Below, one piece after another: positions 28,232 to 33,726 of a stretch of 48,346 bases of DNA (its first letter is position 1; each line of letters opens with the position of its first letter). The stretch is from JBAXTU01 sp037130015 (GTDB taxonomy: Bacteria > Patescibacteriota > Patescibacteriia > 2-01-FULL-39-33). The stretch spans positions 1 to 48,346 of the forward strand of contig JBAXTU010000006.1 in the NCBI GenBank assembly GCA_037130015.1. Direction: 5' to 3'. Made by a program: the position numbers and the translations under genes. A model generated the notes under the pieces. That model did no database searches. It was given only the letters and a program-made list of their open reading frames with translations, and was not told where the DNA came from.

Positions 28232-28285
28232 GCAATTAAATACCTCTCGATCCGCCAGTGGGCGGAGCTAGATATTTCTGATTGC
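28232..28285 (-). repeat. 54-bp nested inverted repeat in the S-layer gene leader
   Basis: Four paired blocks in nested order: GCAAT/ATTGC (28232-28236 with 28281-28285), AAATA/TATTT (28238-28242 with 28273-28277), TCT/AGA, and apical TCCGCC/GGCGGA (28251-28256 with 28261-28266) around AGTG. The short unpaired spacers give a bulged hairpin like the longer one at 33044-33182, which has the same CCGCC/GGCGG tip. It could be a REP-like element or a structured S-layer leader. The strand is nominal. Confidence 0.65.
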
Positions 28286-28304
28286 CAAACGATTTATAGC
28301 CCCT

Positions 28305-28324
28305 GTCAAAGGTCGACCTTTGAC
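28305..28324. repeat. 20-bp perfect palindrome upstream of the S-layer-like gene
   Basis: GTCAAAGGTCGACCTTTGAC equals its own reverse complement over 20 bases, in the 242-base gap between the DUF5667 gene and the S-layer start. With no loop it looks more like a dimeric protein-binding site than an RNA hairpin. No other copy was seen in the window. Confidence 0.6.
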
Positions 28325-28411
28325 CATAAACCATTGGAATTGTTGTCCTATTTGGTCCTAAAATTCAACTTTCCTCCAAATTAGTATTTTAAAACAACTA
28401 ATTGGTAATTT

Positions 28412-29620
28412 TTATTTGGCGCTCGCCAGCGGAACAACTTTTGTATCTTTGTCTGTCTTATCAATTGTACTGGTAGCCGTGCTAGTGACAACTGGTTTGT
28501 CAATATCTTTTACTTCAACTTTTGGCTGTTCTGAAAAACCACTCACAAATTTGGAAACCTCTGCAATAATAGCATCCGCTTCTTTTAATTTTATCAAAGC
28601 GCCAGCAGTGTCTTTCTTTTCTAATAAACCATCAACCTGATCAAGTGTAGTGCTGGCTTTTTTCAATTTTTCTAACAAATCCTTGGTGGTAGAGGCATCA
28701 ATAACTGACGTAATCTTGGTCGGCGTGCTGGAAGCATCAATGGTAGAGGAAGTATTTTTTGTTTCTTTTCCGCTGATAGTAGTCGCAACTGCAGGCACAG
28801 ACAAACTATTTATTTTAGCAGTCAAATCTTTTATGCTTTCAAAATCAGCTTTGACTTGGCCATTAAGGCGTCCAGCCACATCAGTATCTGGAACAGTTGG
28901 ATTACTTGTTCTTTGATTATCAGCCAAAACCTTCAAAGCGTCAGTGCCTGTTTCTTTGGCACTAAGCGTGGCCTGAGCCAAAGCCGGGGCCACCTTATCT
29001 TTTATTTCAGGTGATAATTTGACACTATTTAGTTTTTCCACTGTCTGAGAAGTTCCAGCTTCAACTGTAGCAGCCAAACTCACAGCTTTGGGGTCATTTT
29101 GATTTTGTTTTAATTTCTCTTTTAAATCTTGACTGTTTTGGGCTATTTGAGAAGTTAAATTATTTATAGCGCCAACTTGACCTTCTTGCTCGGGACGCAT
29201 AGCCAATTGACTGATTTCATCAGCTCTGGTGTTATTTTTATCTACTATTAAATTTATTTTTGCCTCATCGCTAAAAGCAAGGGCTTCTTGTATTTTTTCA
29301 GCTGTAATTTTAATAGGGTAGAAAGCATCGCCTGGCAAACTGGCATTGGCTTTGTTGACCACAATATTATAAGTCAAAAGCAAAGCTACAACCATAAAGC
29401 TTATGGCCACTGGTCGCACCACTTTTTGAGAAAAGACATTGGAGAAATATTGCCAATAATAAACCTTCTCGCTTTTGGTTGTTCTATTTTCTACAACCTG
29501 CGGACAAATTTGGCTCATTAAAATCTCACGATTGGACAAAGTCCAAGCATCACTTGGACGGCCACCGGCCTCAAATGATTTGAGATCTTTAATCTTTTGT
29601 ATTATTTCCCGGTTGCTCAT
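28412..29620 (-). CDS. DUF5667-type membrane protein, putative anti-sigma partner
   Basis: 402 residues. A cytoplasmic N-terminus of about 70 residues is followed by one membrane segment (ISFMVVALLLTYNIVV, about 72-88) and a long outer domain. LPGDAFYPIKITAEKIQEALAF just after the membrane is the hallmark of the DUF5667 family common in CPR. The rest is helical, then Thr/Ser-rich linkers and a charged helical pair (ASTTLDQVDGLLEKKDTAGA). Its start lies 32 bases inside the sigma-factor gene, so both are translated from one message. By position and topology it resembles an anti-sigma factor, but no zinc or ASD motif is visible; that role is inferred. Confidence 0.8.
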   Translation of the reverse strand: MSNREIIQKIKDLKSFEAGGRPSDAWTLSNREILMSQICPQVVENRTTKSEKVYYWQYFSNVFSQKVVRPVAISFMVVALLLTYNIVVNKANASLPGDAFYPIKITAEKIQEALAFSDEAKINLIVDKNNTRADEISQLAMRPEQEGQVGAINNLTSQIAQNSQDLKEKLKQNQNDPKAVSLAATVEAGTSQTVEKLNSVKLSPEIKDKVAPALAQATLSAKETGTDALKVLADNQRTSNPTVPDTDVAGRLNGQVKADFESIKDLTAKINSLSVPAVATTISGKETKNTSSTIDASSTPTKITSVIDASTTKDLLEKLKKASTTLDQVDGLLEKKDTAGALIKLKEADAIIAEVSKFVSGFSEQPKVEVKDIDKPVVTSTATSTIDKTDKDTKVVPLASAK

Positions 29621-30161
29621 TGACGTTTTCTTTTAGGGCTTTGAGCGCGCGATGCAAAAGCACGCGTACGGACCCTTGGGTTTTATTTAAAATTTCGGCC
29701 ATCTCGCCGATACTCAATTCATCCATAAACCTCAGGACGACTACTTCTTTATATTCATCTTTTAAATGACTCATGCCTGCTAATACCGATTCCAAATCAG
29801 AATCTTGCATCTGCTTCAATAATAAGTCCTTGGCTTCATCCATTATTTCTGGCGCATCAGGATCATTAATAGAAGAAGTGGTTTCTCGGCTTTTTTGTCT
29901 ATAAAAATCAATTACCTTGTTTCTGGCTATAATATAGACAAAAGAATTCAGATTCTTTATTTCTTTACCTTCTTTTATATATTGCCAACATTTAAGAAAA
30001 ACCTCAGAAGTAATGTCTTGGGCTTCGGCCGATGAATTTACTTTAAAAAAAATAAAGCGATAGATACGATTAACGTATAAATCGTAGAATCGGCCATATG
30101 CCTCCGGATCTTGACTTTTTACTTTCAAAAACAGAATCTTATCGGCTAATGGGTTTTTCAT
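29589..30161 (-). CDS. ECF-type RNA polymerase sigma factor
   Basis: 190 residues. Region 2 runs from AYGRFYDLYVNRIYRFIFFKV through AQDITSEVFLKCWQYI to FVYIIARNKVIDFYRQK. Region 4 is EYKEVVVLRFMDELSIGEMAEIL followed by the recognition helix GSVRVLLHRALKALKE. This is the normal ECF (sigma-70 family, RpoE-like) size and order. A good promoter lies upstream (30210-30238). It is followed in overlap by the DUF5667 protein and then by the S-layer-like gene, so it may respond to envelope state and drive surface-protein expression; that target is inferred. Confidence 0.93.
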   Translation of the reverse strand: MKNPLADKILFLKVKSQDPEAYGRFYDLYVNRIYRFIFFKVNSSAEAQDITSEVFLKCWQYIKEGKEIKNLNSFVYIIARNKVIDFYRQKSRETTSSINDPDAPEIMDEAKDLLLKQMQDSDLESVLAGMSHLKDEYKEVVVLRFMDELSIGEMAEILNKTQGSVRVLLHRALKALKENVNEQPGNNTKD

Positions 30162-30209
30162 TAGTTATGACGGAAAAGTTAGTTATATGTTACAGACGTA
30201 ATAGGATTA

Positions 30210-30238
30210 ATTATAGTACAAAACAGCAACTTTGGCAA
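30210..30238 (-). promoter_or_regulatory. Promoter of the ECF sigma operon
   Basis: Minus-strand -35 TTGCCA (30233-30238) and -10 TATAAT (30210-30215), spacer 17 bases. The predicted transcript starts about 40 bases before the ATG at 30161. It is divergent from the HTH-gene promoter. Confidence 0.72.
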
Positions 30239-30299
30239 TAGCGACTGTTTTTCAAGCCAACTTATGGCTAAAATAGACTCCCCTATTATCCAAAAATGA

Positions 30300-30328
30300 T
30301 TGACATCAAATATAAAAAATGGTAAGAT
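30300..30328 (+). promoter_or_regulatory. Promoter of the HTH gene
   Basis: A consensus -35 TTGACA (30300-30305), 17-base spacer, and -10 TAAGAT (30323-30328). The predicted start point falls inside the palindrome at 30330-30349, a classic layout for repression by occlusion. Confidence 0.78.
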
Positions 30329-30329
30329 T

Positions 30330-30349
30330 TGTCTAGACATGTCTAGACA
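30330..30349. promoter_or_regulatory. Operator-like tandem palindrome overlapping the transcription start
   Basis: TGTCTAGACATGTCTAGACA is two abutting copies of the 10-bp palindrome TGTCTAGACA, so the 20 bases are also palindromic as a whole. It begins two bases after the -10 hexamer of the HTH-gene promoter. Autoregulation by the small HTH protein encoded at 30380 is the simplest inference. No further TGTCTAGACA was noticed in the window. Confidence 0.7.
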
Positions 30350-30379
30350 GAAGTCCAATTTATCCACAGATTTTACCTT

Positions 30380-30718
30380 ATGGCCAAACAGCCAATCCGG
30401 CTGACAATCTCCCAAGCCGCCAATTTATTCGGCATTAGCCAAAAAACCATCAGAAGGGCCATCACGAGCAGTGAGATCCTCTATATTGTAGTCCGTGGCG
30501 TGTATAAAATCAACTTTGAGTCTTTACTCAAATGGTCTCAAGATCGCATTAAAATCCGCAATAAAATGGAAAAAGATGGTATTGGCCAGTATGTGGATAA
30601 GTGGAAAATCAAAAACCGCCTATACTCCCCCAACCCAGAATCTGCCGAAAATAAGAATAAAATTAAAGAAAAAGAAGAAATCATTGAAATAGACGAGGAA
30701 ATTGCTAAAAACATGTAG
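30380..30718 (+). CDS. Small helix-turn-helix DNA-binding protein
   Basis: 112 residues. LTISQAANLFGISQKTIRRAI at residues 8-28 is an excisionase/MerR-like HTH, followed by a wing-like VRGVYKINFESLLKW. The C-terminal 60 residues are highly charged and helical (SAENKNKIKEKEEIIEIDEE), possibly for dimerisation. There is no recognisable Shine-Dalgarno; a leader of about 45 bases is predicted. Its TAG stop lies inside a 28-bp perfect palindrome (30715-30742), so the last residues may have been set by that repeat. It is likely an autoregulator acting at 30330-30349, and it could also affect the divergent sigma operon. Confidence 0.8.
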   Translation: MAKQPIRLTISQAANLFGISQKTIRRAITSSEILYIVVRGVYKINFESLLKWSQDRIKIRNKMEKDGIGQYVDKWKIKNRLYSPNPESAENKNKIKEKEEIIEIDEEIAKNM

Positions 30719-30742
30719 AGACGCATTGCAATGCGTCTCTAC
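30715..30742. repeat. 28-bp perfect palindrome of the GTAGAGACGC type
   Basis: The two 14-base arms (GTAGAGACGCATTG and its complement) meet with no spacer. From memory, GTAGAGACGC palindromes are dispersed in several distant phyla such as cyanobacteria, so this may be a REP/MITE-like element. It supplies the stop codon of the HTH gene and has no T-run, so it is not an ordinary terminator. Confidence 0.8.
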
Positions 30743-30764
30743 TCGGCCCTTGTATTATAACCCC

Positions 30765-30793
30765 TTGCCTTATTTTAAATAATTGTGTATAAT
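30765..30793 (+). promoter_or_regulatory. Promoter of secE-nusG-rplK
   Basis: -35 TTGCCT (30765-30770), 17-base spacer, perfect -10 TATAAT (30788-30793) preceded by TG. The predicted transcript starts near 30800, leaving a leader of about 55 bases that contains a small TCCGC-TTCG-GCGGA hairpin (30813-30826). Confidence 0.82.
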
Positions 30794-30812
30794 AAAAGCA
30801 TAAATATAGATG

Positions 30813-30826
30813 TCCGCTTCGGCGGA
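30813..30826. repeat. Small TCCGC/GCGGA hairpin in the secE leader
   Basis: TCCGC (30813-30817) pairs with GCGGA (30822-30826) around the stable tetraloop TTCG, followed by a separate 14-base palindrome (GGATTTTAAAATCC) that overlaps it. The stem shares its core with the tips of the larger inverted repeats at 28232 and 33044. Confidence 0.55.
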
Positions 30827-30854
30827 TTTTAAAATCCAAAAAAATACCTAAAAT

Positions 30855-31043
30855 ATGACAAAAATTAACCAATTAGTCCAATATTTAAAGGACTCCAAAG
30901 ACGAAATCAAAAAAGTATCTTGGCCGACCAAAAAAGAAATCCGCCAACACACTTTGCTCGTCATTGGCATCTCTATCGGAGTAGCTCTTTTCTTGGGCGC
31001 CTGCGATTATGTCCTGACTCTCGGACTGCAAAAAATAATCTAA
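30855..31043 (+). CDS. secE: Preprotein translocase subunit SecE
   Basis: 62 residues, the usual short bacterial SecE. The conserved amphipathic part reads EIKKVSWPTKKEIRQHT, followed by one membrane segment (LLVIGISIGVALFLGACDYVLTL). It is the clamp subunit of SecYEG in the cytoplasmic membrane. First gene of secE-nusG-rplK-rplA, the standard order, 4 bases before nusG. It should be needed for export of the S-layer-like protein and other secreted proteins of this window. Confidence 0.96.
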   Translation: MTKINQLVQYLKDSKDEIKKVSWPTKKEIRQHTLLVIGISIGVALFLGACDYVLTLGLQKII

Positions 31044-31047
31044 AACT

Positions 31048-31593
31048 ATGGCCAAACAAACTTTAAATCTAGGCCGAAGATGGTATGCCCTGCACACCTA
31101 TTCCGGTTTGGAAGAGAGCGTTTCCCACAATTTGAAGCAAAGAATTGAATCCATGGATATGGAAGACAAGATTTTTAATATCTTGATTCCTAAAGAAAAA
31201 AAGATTAGAATCAAAAACGGCAAACGCAAAGTCGTGGAAGAAAAAATTTATCCCGGCTATGTTTTGATAGAAATGGTCGTCACTGATGATTCTTGGTATG
31301 TGGTGCGAAACACGCCTCATGTGACAGGTTTTGTGGGTTCAGGCACCACGCCAACTCCTGTCTCTGATGAAGAAATCAAAACCTTGCAAAAACGCATGGG
31401 CGTGAATGAGCCTGAATTCAAAATTGATGTGGCTCCTGGCGACGCTATTCGTATTGCTGACGGCCCCTTCAAGAATATGGAAGGCAAAGTCACCGAGATT
31501 GATGAAACCAGAGGCAAGGTGAAAGTGCTTATTTCCATGTTTGGACGTGAGACTCCGGTTGAATTGGACTTCTTACAAATTAAAAAAATATAA
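31048..31593 (+). CDS. nusG: Transcription termination/antitermination factor NusG
   Basis: 181 residues. The N-terminal NGN domain starts RRWYALHTYSGLEESVSHNLK and includes IYPGYVLIEMVVTDDSWYVVRNTPHVTGFVG, a signature region. The C-terminal KOW domain contains GDAIRIADGPFKNMEGKVTEID and ends at VELDFLQIKKI. It binds elongating RNA polymerase and links it to Rho or ribosomes. Full length, in its usual place between secE and rplK. Confidence 0.97.
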   Translation: MAKQTLNLGRRWYALHTYSGLEESVSHNLKQRIESMDMEDKIFNILIPKEKKIRIKNGKRKVVEEKIYPGYVLIEMVVTDDSWYVVRNTPHVTGFVGSGTTPTPVSDEEIKTLQKRMGVNEPEFKIDVAPGDAIRIADGPFKNMEGKVTEIDETRGKVKVLISMFGRETPVELDFLQIKKI

Positions 31594-31644
31594 TAAAAAA
31601 ATTCCGATATGCTTCTCACTGTTGGAAACTAACAATTAAAATGT

Positions 31645-32070
31645 ATGGCTAAAAAAATAAAAACAATAATCAAACTGCAAATTCCTGCCGGTCAAGCTAA
31701 TCCAGCGCCTCCGGTCGGTCCAGCCTTGGGTCAACATGGCCTCAATATTGCTGAATTCTGTCAAAAATTCAATGACAAAACCCGTGATAGAATGGGTGAA
31801 ATCACTCCAGTAGAAATTAAGGTTTTTGAAGACAGAACTTATACTTTCATTTGCAAAACCCCTCCAGCTTCAGAGCTGATCAAAAAAGCTGCTGGTATTC
31901 CCAAAGGTTCTGGCAAACCACTAAAAGAAAAGGTTGGCAAAATAACCAAAAAACAAGTTGAAGAGATCGCCAAAATAAAAATGCCAGATTTGAATACCAC
32001 CAAACTTCCAGCCGCCATGAAAATTATTGAAGGCACAGCTAGGCAAATGGGAGTGGAAATCATTGCTTAA
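31645..32070 (+). CDS. rplK: 50S ribosomal protein L11
   Basis: 141 residues, the family norm. Opens KKIKTIIKLQIPAGQANPAPPVGPALGQHGLNI, the invariant L11 N-terminus, and has FCQKFNDKT, TFICKTPPASEL and, near the end, KIIEGTARQMGVEI. It binds the GTPase-associated region of 23S rRNA. The stop lies inside a small ATTGC/GCAAT palindrome (32062-32075). The 156 bases to rplA carry repeats and an L1-binding leader, so L1 may control its own translation separately from L11. Confidence 0.97.
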   Translation: MAKKIKTIIKLQIPAGQANPAPPVGPALGQHGLNIAEFCQKFNDKTRDRMGEITPVEIKVFEDRTYTFICKTPPASELIKKAAGIPKGSGKPLKEKVGKITKKQVEEIAKIKMPDLNTTKLPAAMKIIEGTARQMGVEIIA

Positions 32071-32087
32071 GCAATAATTTCTAGTCA

Positions 32088-32167
32088 AAAGTAAAAAGTT
32101 CATAAAGTTTATAAAGACTAATGACGAAAAACTTTAAAAACTTTTTACTTTAAAAACTTTATAAACT
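32088..32167 (+). repeat. Interleaved inverted and direct repeats between rplK and the L1 leader
   Basis: AAAGTAAAAAGTT (32088-32100) is complementary to 32139-32151, and AGTTTATAAAG (32106-32116) to 32157-32167. The pairs are interleaved, not nested, so the helices must form a pseudoknot or exclude each other. The right half also contains two copies of ACTTTAAAAACTTT (32131-32144, 32147-32160). Low-complexity AT sequence makes chance possible. Confidence 0.5.
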
Positions 32168-32172
32168 AAGTA

Positions 32173-32213
32173 TTGTGGGAGCGTCGCCAGTCAGCGGTGC
32201 ATTAAAACCACAC
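32173..32213 (+). promoter_or_regulatory. Ribosomal protein L1-binding leader (autoregulation)
   Basis: Lower helix TGTGG (32174-32178) with CCACA (32208-32212); upper helix GCGTCGC (32181-32187) with GCGGTGC (32194-32200), closed by a CAGTCA loop. Between them lie GA on one side and ATTAAAA on the other. The GTGGGAGC strand and the opposite ATTAAAACCAC mimic the L1 site of 23S rRNA helices 76-77 as I recall it (GUGGGAGC with UGAAAUACCAC). It lies 14 bases before the rplA start. L1 in excess would bind here and block its own translation. Confidence 0.78.
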
Positions 32214-32226
32214 AACCAACATAAAT

Positions 32227-32922
32227 ATGAAAAAAGTAATCCACAAAAAATCAAAAAGAATGAAGCAAGCCTCGGAAATGGTGGATAAGTCAAAGACTTA
32301 TTCATTAGCCGAAGCTTCAGAACTCATCAAAAAAACCTCAACTGTTAAATTTGACGCGGCTGTTGATGTGCATCTTTCCCTTGGCATTGATACCAAGAAA
32401 AGCGACCAACAAGTGCGTGGCACAGTCACCTTGCCTCATGGGAATGGCAAAACCATCAGAATCGCTGCAGTAGCTCTAAACGCTGATCAGCAAAAAGCCG
32501 CCAAAGACGCTGGCGCTGATTTGGTTGGTGAAAAAGAATTGGTTGAAGAAATCAAAGGCGGTAAAATAAATTTTGATATTTTAGTAGCCACACCAGAAGC
32601 CATGAAAATCTTAACTCCTATTGCCAAAGTGCTCGGCCCTAAAGGCCTTATGCCTAATCCCAAAGACGGCACGGTCGCCCAAAATATCGGCGAGGCCGTG
32701 GCTAATCTTAAAAAAGGCAAAGTTAGCTTTAAAAATGACAATACTGGTAATTTACATATCATGATCGGACGTGCTTCATTTGATGCCGTCAAATTGGCCG
32801 AGAATATCAAAGCGGTCATAGATGCTATCCAAAAAGCCAAACCAGCGACTGCCAAAGGTTCTTATATTAAGAATGTTTCCATTGCGAGTTCTATGGGACC
32901 TGGCATTAAGGTTTCTATTTAA
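32227..32922 (+). CDS. rplA: 50S ribosomal protein L1
   Basis: 231 residues, normal bacterial length. SLAEASELIKKTSTVKFDAAVDVHLSLGID and RGTVTLPHGNGKTIRIAA are the typical N-terminal region. KVLGPKGLMPNPKDGTV is the L1 signature, and the end reads KGSYIKNVSIASSMGPGIKV. It forms the mobile L1 stalk and is a known translational repressor. A matching leader lies directly upstream. A strong terminator follows, and rplJ/rplL do not come next, so the usual L10-L12-rpoB extension has been separated. Confidence 0.97.
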   Translation: MKKVIHKKSKRMKQASEMVDKSKTYSLAEASELIKKTSTVKFDAAVDVHLSLGIDTKKSDQQVRGTVTLPHGNGKTIRIAAVALNADQQKAAKDAGADLVGEKELVEEIKGGKINFDILVATPEAMKILTPIAKVLGPKGLMPNPKDGTVAQNIGEAVANLKKGKVSFKNDNTGNLHIMIGRASFDAVKLAENIKAVIDAIQKAKPATAKGSYIKNVSIASSMGPGIKVSI

Positions 32923-32935
32923 TTTTTTTATTTTT

Positions 32936-32965
32936 AAAAAGACGGGGTATGCCCCGTCTTTTTTG
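32936..32965 (+). terminator. Rho-independent terminator after rplA
   Basis: AAAAAGACGGGG pairs perfectly with CCCCGTCTTTTT around a TATG loop, followed by a T-run. A 12-bp stem with no mismatch, 13 bases after the rplA stop. It ends the secE-rplA transcript. Confidence 0.92.
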
Positions 32966-32999
32966 TTTTAATAAATTTTTCTTTTAACACTAGTTTTTA

Positions 33000-33025
33000 C
33001 TTTTTCTTTTTTATAAAAGAAAAAG
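33000..33025. repeat. 11-bp-stem AT-rich hairpin
   Basis: CTTTTTCTTTT pairs perfectly with AAAAGAAAAAG around TTAT. Past a CTAAC bulge the stem can continue (TTTTT with AAAAA). It lies between the rplA terminator and the large inverted repeat at 33044; no gene is present in 32923-33228. Confidence 0.6.
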
Positions 33026-33043
33026 CTAACAAAAAGAAAAATC

Positions 33044-33182
33044 GCTCGCTAATCTAAAATTTTGCGCGAATGGCAAAAATCTAACAAAATTTTTAAACTC
33101 GTCCGCCAGCTGGCGGACTCAAACATAAAAATTTAGTAACGATTTTTGTCTTTCGCTTAATCAAAATTTTAAATAGGCGAGC
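33044..33182. repeat. 139-bp nested inverted repeat with six paired blocks
   Basis: Six blocks pair in strict nested order: GCTCGC/GCGAGC (33044-33049 with 33177-33182), AAAATTTTG/CAAAATTTT (33056-33064 with 33162-33170), GCGAA/TTCGC (33066-33070 with 33152-33156), CAAAAATC/GATTTTTG (33074-33081 with 33141-33148), AAATTTTTA/TAAAAATTT (33087-33095 with 33126-33134), and the tip, an 18-base perfect palindrome GTCCGCCAGCTGGCGGAC (33101-33118). Spacers of 1-7 bases form matched internal loops. No coding sequence, no target duplication and no transposase were seen. It may be a MITE-like element or a structured RNA. Confidence 0.82.
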
Positions 33183-33190
33183 ACCCACGA

Positions 33191-33219
33191 TTGTAAATTG
33201 TTTTTACATTTGATAAAAT
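33191..33219 (+). promoter_or_regulatory. Promoter of the dCMP deaminase gene
   Basis: -35 TTGTAA (33191-33196), 17-base spacer, -10 TAAAAT (33214-33219). Transcription would start near 33225-33226, only about 3 bases before the ATG at 33229, so the message may be leaderless. No Shine-Dalgarno is present. Confidence 0.6.
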
Positions 33220-33228
33220 AAGTCCAAT

Positions 33229-33720
33229 ATGGAAACCCAACCCTACATCCGTCCCTCATGGGACGAATACTTCATGAACATCTGCCGTCAAGTAGCTACT
33301 CGCGCCACCTGCGATCGCGGACGCAGTGGCTGTGTGATTGCCCGCGACAAACAAATCCTCACCACTGGCTATGTGGGCTCACCGGTCGGCACGCCTCATT
33401 GCGATGAAATCGGCCACGAATTCCAAAGCGTCACCCACGAAGACGGCCATGTCACCCAGCATTGCATCCGCACCACCCACGCCGAACAAAACGCCATTTG
33501 CCAAGCCGCCAAACTAGGCATCTCGCTTAATGGAGCCACTCTTTATTGCAAAATGACACCCTGCTATGCCTGCGCCAAAATGATCATTAATGTCGGCATC
33601 AAGCGCGTGGTTTGCGACAAAGATTATCATTCAGCTGAATTATCAAAAAAAGTCTTTGCAAATGCCGGCGTGATTTTGGATATTTTAAACCCGGAAGTTG
33701 AAAATTATTCAAATCAATAA
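33229..33720 (+). CDS. Deoxycytidylate (dCMP) deaminase
   Basis: 163 residues. The zinc site is HAE at 84-86 and PCYAC at 111-115 (Cys112, Cys115), the cytidine/dCMP deaminase-family pattern. WDEYFMNICRQVATRATCDR at the start and GYVGSPVGTPHCDEIGH are typical of ComEB-like dCMP deaminases, and further Cys/His residues (CDEIGH, HCIRTTH) may hold a second zinc. It makes dUMP from dCMP for thymidylate synthase, which is encoded 2.6 kb downstream. The gene looks leaderless. It is followed after 6 bases by a kinase-like gene. Confidence 0.92.
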   Translation: METQPYIRPSWDEYFMNICRQVATRATCDRGRSGCVIARDKQILTTGYVGSPVGTPHCDEIGHEFQSVTHEDGHVTQHCIRTTHAEQNAICQAAKLGISLNGATLYCKMTPCYACAKMIINVGIKRVVCDKDYHSAELSKKVFANAGVILDILNPEVENYSNQ

Positions 33721-33726
33721 AAACTT

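Noticed and set aside
28379..28403. AATTAGT/ACTAATT hairpin after the DUF5667 gene as a terminator
   Set aside because: The stem is only 7 AT-rich pairs with an 11-base loop and no T-run follows in the minus direction.
30360..30368. TTATCCACA, a perfect DnaA-box sequence, upstream of the HTH gene
   Set aside because: It is a single intergenic copy without a cluster or AT-rich unwinding region, and dnaA/dnaN are not nearby; another copy sits inside a coding region at about 34163. Not an origin on this evidence.
30179..30415. 78-residue minus-strand frame between the sigma factor and the HTH gene
   Set aside because: It covers both divergent promoters, the operator and the HTH start, and its protein shows no recognisable domain.
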